NCBI GenBank assembly: GCA_964623885.1
Contig: CAZUVM010000004.1
Location: 11,943-75,942 of the forward strand
Length of the DNA: 64,000 nt
Direction: 5' to 3'
Source of the DNA: CAZUVM01 sp964623885
GTDB taxonomy: Bacteria; Verrucomicrobiota; Verrucomicrobiia; Limisphaerales; UBA8199
Shown: positions 25,275 through 34,700 of the stretch, piece after piece
Numbering within the stretch: the first letter of the stretch is position 1
How the letters are laid out: each line of letters opens with the position of its first letter
Translations under genes and position numbers: made by a program
Notes under the pieces: model-generated
Told to the model about the DNA's origin: nothing
Seen by the model: the letters and a program-made list of their open reading frames with translations, nothing else
Databases searched by the model: none

Positions 25275-27049
25275 AATCGAAATCCGGCATTCTTGTTGCA
25301 TTAGCATTGGCGGCAGCGTCTTCGAGTTACGGGCAGTGGCTGACGCAATCCATTCTGATTAAACCGGGGTGGACCGCGGTTTATCTGCAGGTCGACGCGT
25401 CTTACACTAATTTGGATACGCTGGTAGGGGCCGACCTGAACAATCCAATCAGTCAAATCTGGATGTGGCAGACCGCGCCGACCACGCAGTTTGCCTCGAG
25501 TCCTCAGAGCCCGGTGGTGCCTAATAGCCAATGGGGGGTGTGGGGGCGAGTGGGGGTGGGCCTGCAGAACACCTTCAACGCGCTCGCGCCCAACACCGCG
25601 TACTTGGTCTATTCGGCGGCGGCGACGAATTACACCTGGCACGTGCAGGGCGTGCCGGCTGCGCCGCAATACAATTGGACGACAGCGGGCCTCAACTTCA
25701 TCGGCTTTCCCACCGTGCCGACGAATCCGCCGATGTATGACACCTTCATGTCCCTGGCCCCATCGCTTCAGAGCCTGGCGCAGATATTCGTCTACCAGGG
25801 CGGCAATCTGGGCCCCACCAACCCCGCCCAGTTGTTCGCGTACCACACGACGCCGGTAACGCGGGGCCAGGCGGTCTGGATCCGCACGGGCACAGTGTTC
25901 AACAGCTATTTCGGACCATTCAGCGTCTCGCTCCAATCTGCGGGCGGCGCGAGCTTTGCCGACTCCATCAGCCAGTACAGCTTTCAACTGAGCAACACCT
26001 CCGACACGAACGTGACAGTGAGCGTGCAACTGCTGGCCTCGGAGACGCCGCCGGCCGGGCAGACCCCAATTGTCGGCACGCCGCCGCTGCTGGTGGAAAC
26101 CTCACTGAATACCACCAACCTTACCTACAGTTACACCAACCTGGGGCTGGGCCAGGTGTATAGCTGGACTTTGCCGCCCCAGGGGCAGAACGGGTCGGAT
26201 ATCAAGGTGGTGCTGGGCTTGAACCGCTCGCTCATGTTCGCGAGCCCGGGCTCCTTATATGCCGGCATCTTGCGCTTCACCGACTCATACAATTTCTCGC
26301 AGGTGGACGTCCCGGTGTCGGGGGTCGCATCGTCCACGGCCGGCCTATGGGTTGGCAACGCCAATGTGACGCAGGTGGGTAACTATTTGAAGAACTACCT
26401 GATCGGCTCGAACAACACGCCGGTGATTTCAAGCAATGGCAATTATATCATCACCAGCATCAACACCAATCTCGGGTCCGTGGTCCAACCCTTCCCGCTT
26501 CGGCTCATTCTGCACAACGACGGCACCAACGTGGTGATGCTTCAGCACATCTTCTACGGTCTGAGCCGGTACAGCAACGCCATGCTTTCCACCAGCCAAA
26601 GCCTGCTCGACCCCAATCACCTGGACTCCGCGCGGCGCATTACTGCCACGCATTTGCCGTGGTCGTCCACCAACGCCCTGTGGCATCTGGCCGGCCGCCT
26701 GGGCTCAGGCGCAGTACTCACGACCACCGTCGGCACCGCCTACGACGATCAGTCCTCCAACCCTTTCCTGCATACCTACCACCCGGACCACGACAACCTG
26801 GATGCGACGTTCCAGAACGAGTTGGCCCAAGGTTACGAATCCTACGGCATCACCCGCCAGATCACGCTCAACGTCAGCCCCCCGGCCAACGATTTCGTTA
26901 GCCTCACCAGCAGCGCCCAAAACCTCGTCGGCTATTACCTCGAAACCATCAGCTTGAGCGGACTGGGAGGGGCGACGCGCAACTTTTACGTGACGGGGAC
27001 TTTCGCCCTGACACGCCTTAGCACGATTCCAACACTCAACCAGCAATAA
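25271..27049 (+). CDS. Secreted protein of unknown function in the surface-protein cluster
   Basis: The 592-residue protein has a signal peptide (ALALAAASSSYGQ) and a mature sequence rich in Asn, Thr, Ser and Gly. It opens with QWLTQSILIKPGWTAVYLQV, and has WIRTGTVFNSYFGP and, near the C-terminus, YHPDHDNLDATFQNEL followed by an immunoglobulin-like LVGYYLETISLSGL. No family is recognised. Start and upstream stop overlap (ATGA), and the next gene begins within 90 bp, so it is the second gene of an apparent operon. It is probably cell-surface or extracellular. Confidence 0.75.
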   Translation: MKSKSGILVALALAAASSSYGQWLTQSILIKPGWTAVYLQVDASYTNLDTLVGADLNNPISQIWMWQTAPTTQFASSPQSPVVPNSQWGVWGRVGVGLQNTFNALAPNTAYLVYSAAATNYTWHVQGVPAAPQYNWTTAGLNFIGFPTVPTNPPMYDTFMSLAPSLQSLAQIFVYQGGNLGPTNPAQLFAYHTTPVTRGQAVWIRTGTVFNSYFGPFSVSLQSAGGASFADSISQYSFQLSNTSDTNVTVSVQLLASETPPAGQTPIVGTPPLLVETSLNTTNLTYSYTNLGLGQVYSWTLPPQGQNGSDIKVVLGLNRSLMFASPGSLYAGILRFTDSYNFSQVDVPVSGVASSTAGLWVGNANVTQVGNYLKNYLIGSNNTPVISSNGNYIITSINTNLGSVVQPFPLRLILHNDGTNVVMLQHIFYGLSRYSNAMLSTSQSLLDPNHLDSARRITATHLPWSSTNALWHLAGRLGSGAVLTTTVGTAYDDQSSNPFLHTYHPDHDNLDATFQNELAQGYESYGITRQITLNVSPPANDFVSLTSSAQNLVGYYLETISLSGLGGATRNFYVTGTFALTRLSTIPTLNQQ

Positions 27050-27132
27050 CCGTGAGAACACCAATCCGGAAGCCTGAAATGAGGGGAGCCTCCAGCGGCT
27101 CGCCAGCGCAAACACAAACTCAAGCCTGTATT

Positions 27133-28566
27133 ATGACAAATCGAAGCCACCCGGCGGGCCACGGCCGCGCCATCGTCACAATCCTGTTGCTGCTGGCGCT
27201 TGGCGCCATGCCCGCGGCAGCGCAAACGACGCCCAACCCACCAGGCCAGATCAGCTACCAGGGATTCCTAGTGGACGCCAACGGCGTACCGCTGGCCACC
27301 AACGCCCCGGTGAACTATGGCGTCATCTTCCAGATTTATAATGTGCCTTCCGGCGGTACGCCGCTTTGGGGCGAGCTGCAGACGGTAACGGTGGACCGCG
27401 GCTACTTCAGCGTGCTGTTGGGCCAGGGCAGCTCGATTGGCGTTCCCTTCACCAACAACCTCTCCGGACTGTTCGTCGCCCCGGACGCCTCCGACCGCTA
27501 CATCGGGCTTACGGTCCAGAACCTGGCTGGTGGAAACGTGGAGATCCAGCCCCGGATGCGGCTGTTGGCGTCCCCCTACGCCCTGCTGGCGGGCACGGCC
27601 AACAACGCGGTCAAGCTGCAGGGCTATGACTGGAGCTCTGTGTTCACCGACACCGGCAACCCGGTGAGCGGCACGATCCCCGGTTCTAAAATCGCCGCCA
27701 GCAGCCTGAGCTCGGCGCAACTCACCAATGGCGCAGTGGGCACGGCCCAAATTGCCAACGGAGCGGTTGGCACTGCGCAGATTGCAAACGGGGCCGTAGG
27801 CTCGGCGCAAATAGCCAATGGGGCCGTCGGCGCCAGCCAACTCGCTTTGCCCTTGTACATTCCAGGCAGCTACGGTCATTACGATTTCTTTTGTATAGGT
27901 TGTCAGCCGGCGGGCGTGATCGAAATCAACAATCCCTATGTCAGCAGCTACCCTTACGGTGCCGATTACGGGATCAGCCTGGAGGCGGAAGCATGCATTT
28001 ACGCGAACAGCCACGCCGGATACACAGCTTACATCGCCGATTCAGGCTATGCGGCAGAGTTTTACGGCAATGTTTATGTGAGTGGTACGCTGAGCAAGAC
28101 CGCGGGGTCATTCAAGATCGATCACCCATTGGATCCAGCGAATAAGTATCTGTCGCATTCGTTCGTTGAATCTCCGGACATGAAAAACATCTACGACGGG
28201 GTCGCCACCCTGGATGCGAATGGCGACGCCGTCGTAACTCTCCCGGACTGGTTTGAGGCACTGAACAAGGATTTCAGGTATCAACTCACTTCGATTGGGG
28301 CACCGGGCCCGGGATTGTATATCGCACAAGAAGTATCGGGAAACCGGTTCAAGATCGCCGGGGGTGTTCGTAATGGCAAGGTGTCATGGCAAGTCACCGG
28401 CACGCGGCACGATGCCTACGCCAACGCTCACCGGATTCCCGTGGAAGAGGACAAACCCGCCAACTTGCGGGGAACTTATATCAGTCCGGTCGAGCATCAG
28501 CAGGCTGCGGAAAAGAGCGAACGACTGGCTCTACACCCAGCGGGGCAAAAGGAAGCTCAGAAATGA
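27133..28566 (+). CDS. Secreted fibre-like protein with tandem decapeptide repeats
   Basis: From ATG 27133 (477 residues) there is a signal peptide ending AMPAAAQ; GTG 27052 is an upstream alternative. An ISYQGFLVDANGVPLATNAP domain resembles the N-terminus of the kelch protein. Next come four copies of a decapeptide (NGAVGTAQIA), a left-handed-helix or head-repeat-like pattern encoded by a 30-bp tandem repeat. The C-terminal module FKIDHPLDPANKYLSHSF with VTLPDWFEALN...RYQLT is common in bacterial and tail-fibre-like proteins. Likely an extracellular trimeric fibre; the role is inferred. Confidence 0.8.
   Translation: MTNRSHPAGHGRAIVTILLLLALGAMPAAAQTTPNPPGQISYQGFLVDANGVPLATNAPVNYGVIFQIYNVPSGGTPLWGELQTVTVDRGYFSVLLGQGSSIGVPFTNNLSGLFVAPDASDRYIGLTVQNLAGGNVEIQPRMRLLASPYALLAGTANNAVKLQGYDWSSVFTDTGNPVSGTIPGSKIAASSLSSAQLTNGAVGTAQIANGAVGTAQIANGAVGSAQIANGAVGASQLALPLYIPGSYGHYDFFCIGCQPAGVIEINNPYVSSYPYGADYGISLEAEACIYANSHAGYTAYIADSGYAAEFYGNVYVSGTLSKTAGSFKIDHPLDPANKYLSHSFVESPDMKNIYDGVATLDANGDAVVTLPDWFEALNKDFRYQLTSIGAPGPGLYIAQEVSGNRFKIAGGVRNGKVSWQVTGTRHDAYANAHRIPVEEDKPANLRGTYISPVEHQQAAEKSERLALHPAGQKEAQK
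27727..27846 (+). repeat. Four 30-bp tandem repeats encoding decapeptides
   Basis: Units at 27727, 27757, 27787 and 27817 read AATGGCGCAGTGGGCACGGC and variants. They encode NGAVGTAQIA, NGAVGTAQIA, NGAVGSAQIA and NGAVGASQLA. Synonymous differences show this is a conserved protein repeat and not a recent slippage product. Confidence 0.85.
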
Positions 28567-28707
28567 AAAGAAAACTGATTCGGCGCCAGCGCCGGCAGAA
28601 GCCATGAGCGAGACTCGTTCCAAGTGGCCCAGTGCGCAACCTTCGTTTGCGCAGGGGACAAAACTCTCGAAACAGAGGGAAGATTTCTGTTCCAGAGGCT
28701 TGATTCT

Positions 28708-31700
28708 ATGATCACATTAACATTTCGAAAGCGGGTACTGCGCGCGGCCGGGCTGGTCGGGTTCGGTCTGCTGGGCTTCGGCTTTTTGCTTGGGCCGAAG
28801 GTGTCCGCCCAGACACAACCGCTGCAACTCGACCAGCAGGACATGCTCTTCAACACCTTCTTCCAGTTGGGGATCAACTGGCAATCCTACGCCGGCGTGC
28901 CGTTGTCGAGCACCAAGGGCGTTCCGCCAGGGTCCGACGGGCGCGCACCGACGGTTTCCATGCAAAGCACGAACGGCGGAGTGACGACGGCACCGCCCAC
29001 CACGAATCAGTTTCATGGATTTGTTTGCTTCGGCGCCATCCCAACTCAAACGACGACCAATCTGAATGGCAACGCCAATTTCGCCGCCAACGCCCAACTT
29101 CTCAATTGGCCGCGTGGAGAGGCCAACGGCACGGTCATCGCCGTCTTGCGTTCGGCCCAGGTGGGAGCACCCTATCTCGGGCAGCGGGTTTCATTCCTTT
29201 TTGGCTCGGTAATCCCGGTGCCAAGCACGGACGAGACTGGCGTCACCCTGCCGCAAGGCACAAGCGTGAACTATTGGTTGCCGGCGCCTTACACAACCAA
29301 CGGCTACACCAACGCACCCTATTATTGGAGCCCCAACGCCCGGGCGGTGTTTGCCACTCAGTCCGGCGGCATAGATATCACCTGGCAAAAAGCGACCCCC
29401 TCCCTGACCCCGCCGTCTAACGACACCAACTACGTCTTCCAATCCGGAGTTTATTATAGCCTCTATACCCAGCATTACCTGGTCTCCGGCAGCGCGGTCA
29501 AACCGCCGCAGAAGATGTACTGGACGGAGGGGCCATTCGTAAACCTGGGCAAGCCGGTGGGCGTGCCGCCGGCGCAGGTGAGCGACGTGAACGTGGTTTA
29601 CAACAATAGCTTTCCCAGGCGAGTGGCCCAGGCCTACCAGGACCCGAGTCAGACACCGATCGTGGACACCAACATGCTGCAGGAGACGCGCACCCTCTGG
29701 TTTGACAGCACCGCCGGGCAAATCCTCGCTTACAACGTCGAGGGGAGAGCTTTTGTGGAATTGCTTGGCGAACTGAACCCGGATGGCGTCACGCGCCGTT
29801 TCCTGGGCTTCGAGATCGTGGATGTCTTCAAACAGGCCACGCCCGTGGATGTGACGGCCAACCTGGGCGACCGGGTGCCCGCCTATGCGACTCTCCAGGA
29901 TGATTCGGCGCTCCTTCCGTCGCCGGTCAATACGCTTTCCGGTGGGACCTTCTATTACCAGCAGAATTTCGCTAACAGCAGCCAAATCAATTTGTATGCG
30001 ACCCAGGAAACCAAGAACCTGAATGATTTCCAGGTTTACTGGCTGCAGACCGGGGTGGCAGGATTGCGGTGGCCTTTTCTCTTCGTGCGTTACGCGGAGG
30101 TCTGGCCAAACGATGTCCGTAGTTACAGCCACTATTTGCGTCCGGTGGTGGCCACGGACGCCCAGGCCCAGTTGACGGCGGTGCAACTGCCCACTCAAAA
30201 CGCTCCCTTCATCCAATACCAAGATCCGCTGGATCAACCCCGGGCGAAACTGACCTCCACTTTTGCCTTTTACACGTTTCTGATTCCAAAATACCCGGCG
30301 CATCGGACGCTGCTGCGCTACACGGTGTCCGACCAGGTCGCCTTTGAGCGGGTGTTCTCGTGGCTGGACACGGGGATCAAATCCAACGCGCTGTTCGCCA
30401 GTTCGGTGGCAACGAACCTGATGGGCTGGGACCCGACCAACCTGGTTTTCAACTTCGGAGCTCAGGTGTATCAGACCCCTTACGTGGTGAACCAGACGGT
30501 GAATGTGGGCGACCGCATTTCACCGCCGAACACAGAGATCTGGAATGGAACGAACTACTGGGCGGGCTACATCCTGCAGACCAATGGCACTTCGTTCAAT
30601 CCGAACGCCTACATCGACCCCTTCGTCGCCGGTTTCGACCAGGCCAACCTGGGCTCGATTATCCCGGTCAACGCAATTCCGGGCCACAACACGCTCGAGG
30701 TCTGGTGGTTCCGCGTCAACAACGCCGACGGCTCGAGGGGGTTTCTGCCGACCTATTGGCCCTCGGTCGTTGGCAACTACACTTTGCAATGGCCCGCTAA
30801 CGCGCGGCAAATCATCCTGGCCTCCAACGCCGGAAGCGGCCCGCTCGACGCCATTGAGGCCGTCGGGGACATTTACTTCCAGAACGATCCGACGCGGCCT
30901 GGCTATAATCCCAACGAGGAGCACGCCCTAATGCTCGGCGGCCAGGCCTACGCGCTGCGCGACGACCTGAATATCACCAACGTCAACGGCTACTCCTCGG
31001 CGCCCTACGTCCTCATAGAATACATGGACAGCGACAGCCGCCCCTCGATGAGCGCCTTCAAGGTGCGACGCGAGGCGCCGGAGGCGGGCATCCTGTTCGA
31101 TTACGTTGTCGAGGCAGGCACCCTGCTGCAGGAGCCGATGCCGCTGCCGCTGCTACCGCTGCCGATCGTAGGCTCCGGGGCCAGCGCGGTGAACTACAAC
31201 GTGGAGCCTTCGTCCAGTTCCGGAGACTTGCCGATAGGCTGGAGTCCAAGCGATGCCAGCGGGCCCTATGGCTACTACGGCAGCTTCACCTACCAGGACC
31301 GGAACCATGATTACTGGGTTTATCGCGGCCTGCATGCCGGGTTGCCCCCGCTCCAGGTGGGCCAATATAACGCGAACAACAACACCTTCGGCCCGTTGCC
31401 ACCGGCTACGGCCGTGTTGAATCAGCCGTTCAATTACTTTGTCCACGTTTCACGGCGGGTGATTTCGCTCACGTTGAGCACTATTCCACTGTTGCCGCCG
31501 GGGTTGAATACACAAGAAACGACGAGCGGCCTGGAGATTGCCGGCGTACCAACCGTGGCGGGCTCCAACTACCTGACGATTATCGTGCAGGACACGGGGG
31601 ACAACACCTTTGCCACGAATCATCTTTCCCTAAATGTGGTGTCCAACGGGACTGTCGTCGCTCAGGGACCGCTGGCCATTACCAGCACCAATCAATATTC

Positions 31701-34700
31701 GATGGCGGTGGTGACCTTTACGAACCGCCCGCCACAATTGGCCCAACCGCCGTTCCCCACCAACAGCTTTACGATGCAGTTCTATTACGTCACGCAAAAC
31801 GGTTTCGCCTGGCCGGGGATCGCCAATCCGCCGCCGTCAGGCTCGATCGTTCCCTATCTCCGGCCCAGGGACCCATCGGGGAACTTCTTGGGCGATGCCA
31901 CATCCTCGAACACGCCCAGCTTGAGCATCGTTTATCGCCCGGTCTGGCCGGCCACGCCGCCGACCCTCTATTCGGCCCAGAGTCTCACCGTGCCGATCAA
32001 TGGCCTGGCCGCGGTGCGCGGCCAGAGCAGCGTCCAGCTTCTTTATCAGCAATCTATTGGCCTGGACATCGTCAATGCCCCGGCCAGCGCGATCCTGAAC
32101 GACCCCACCCGTCAAAAGACCACCGATCTGGCAACATCGCCGCTGGGCGCCATCCCCGCCAGCGTCCGGACCGACAATTACCAGGGCTTGATCTATTTCC
32201 CCGACTTGCCGCCTCACTTGGCCAACCGGTTCTGGTTTGACCCGCACCGGGGGAAGGCTGGCGCCCTTGTGCTCGGGGGCCAGTTCGTCAACGACCCGGT
32301 GGGCCTCCAATACCTCCTTCTGAACGTCCTTCGAGATTCGGACCTGGCCGCCGTCAAGGCCCTCTGCCCCAGCAACGATACCATCAACAAGCCCAACTGG
32401 GACGCCGCTATCGATGCGTTGTCCACCACGGTGCAAACATTCTACGAGAACCCCCAAGTGCCAGGCACATACATCCCTAACCCTAACCTCACGACGACAG
32501 TCGGCGTCGGCGACCTGACACCAATCAATAGCTCGGACACCGCCGTGGACTCTTATGCCCTGAGCGCCAGCGGCCCGGGCACCGGCTATATCAGTTATAT
32601 CACCGGCAATGGCCGCGCGTTCACGCCGATCGGCAATCCGATTACTGTTTATGTCGCTCGGGTCTCTCCGCCGTTGTTCACTGGCGAAATCAAGGTGTTG
32701 CCCTCCGTCGATCCCCTCAATCAGTTGATCACCTTCCAGCACACCTCTGATGTTGGCGGCCGGTTCAGCGATTACCAGTACGACTGGCGGATCATGCCCC
32801 CGGTGAATGGGTTCCCGCCGCCGCCGCCCTATGAGAACTGGGTCGCGTTGACGAACGGCATCGGCGTGCCTCGTTATACGCTGGGCGGCGCCGGTATCCA
32901 GGCTTTGAGCGATAACTGGATCGTAATGCGCTACCGTTCCATCAACCCAATAGCCAATCCCGCCGACACCAACTGGTCGGCCTGGACGTCTCCGCAGTTG
33001 GCCGAGGGCTGGATCAAACGTGTGCTGGGCGGCATCAACCCGATCGACCAACGCACCACCGACCTGTTTAACAACCAGGTCAACACCACCGTGAGCATCA
33101 TTGCCCAGGCGGGCCACCGTTGGGAAGGGGATATCGCCCTGAACCTGAGTACCATCAACAACTACGGTCTGATCGAGATTTACGAAACCGTCCTGAAGCG
33201 GGGCGAGTCGCTGAGCATCAACGCCGGGATCAATTACGGCCCAGCTAACGACGCCCTGTTGCTCGCCGCCGGCTACCTGAGCGACCTTTACACCTACCTG
33301 GGCAACGAAGCCTGGGCTAATTCCCTCAATCCGACGATCGGGGTCAGCGGCCAGGTCAATAACATCGCCACTTCCAAGTTCGTCTTCGAAGGGGAGACGG
33401 CCTCGTTGCTCGAGCAGAACCTGGACCTGCTGCGCGGGCGCGACGATACCCTGCTCCCGGGGGTCACCACTCCGCCGGTCTATAACCGGCTTTATTGGAA
33501 TTTCACGCAAGGAATCATCGCTGGAGAGGTGCTCTACGAACTGAACTACGACATCCAGGACGAAAATGGCGACGGCGTGATTGATGCCGCGGACGCGGCC
33601 ATTGATTATCCCCAGGGTCATGGCGACGCGTATGGCCACTACCTGACCGCCCTGACCGGCTATTATTCATTGCTGATGAACCCCAATTTCGACTGGGTGC
33701 CTACGGCTGAAGCCGTCTCGGTGCTGGGGCTGCCGGTTTCCGTCAACTATCAGAACGAGCGCAAGTTCGCCGCCGCGGCCGGCGCGGTGGCGCGAACCGG
33801 CGAGCAGATCTTCGGACTGACTTGGCGCCAGGACTACCAGCCTGGCGGCACGGCGGCGGGCTGGGGGGCCTTTTCGAAGAACCGGGTGAACGCGCAGCGG
33901 TCCTACAGCAACGGCGGTACTGCCGAGCACGTCACCGAATACTGGGGGATGGACCATTGGGCGGCGCGCGTCGGCCTGGGCGACTACATCAACTGGGTGG
34001 TCGGCAACGCCATCCTGCCTCCCGTCGACCCCGACCCCACGCACACCGGCATCCAAAAGGTGGATCGCACCACCGTGCCGGAGCTGGCCGAATTGCCCGC
34101 TTCCGCGACCGCGCTCCAGACTGACATGGATAATGCGGAGGGTGGCAACACCCCGTTAGGCCTGCCGCAAAACGCCATCCCCTTCGATATCAATCCCTAT
34201 CAGGTTACCGGCGCCAATCCCACCACTCATTTCGAGCAGATTTACGCCCGCGCCCTCGGCGCTCTGAATAATGCCCTCGTCGCCTTCAACGCTGCCGCCA
34301 GCGTCACCCAGGTGCTGCGGGCAGGTAACGACAGCCAGGCTTCGTTCCAGGCCTCCGTCGCTGCCCAGGAACTCGCCTTCACCAATCAGCTCGTCGGCAT
34401 TTACGGCACTCCTTACCCCGATGACGAAGGGCCCGGCCAGACTTACGCCCAAGGTTATAATGGGCCGGACCTCATTCATTACATGTACGTCGACCGGCCG
34501 GACGAGACCGTTTACGGCGCCGCCCTGACCAACACGCAAACGTTCAAGGTCGATACCACGCAACTGCCCGCCGACTGGCAGAGCGTGCTCTACAGCAGTG
34601 TCTCCTTCGCCACCAACGGCGGTTCGCCCAGTTATCAGAACTACATCCAGTTCCAGGTCGGCTCCGACGGGTTCTTTGACAAGCCGGCCAATTTTACCTC

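Noticed and set aside
27727..27846. Tandem 30-bp repeats considered as a CRISPR array.
   Set aside because: They are direct tandem units without spacers and encode a regular decapeptide in frame.
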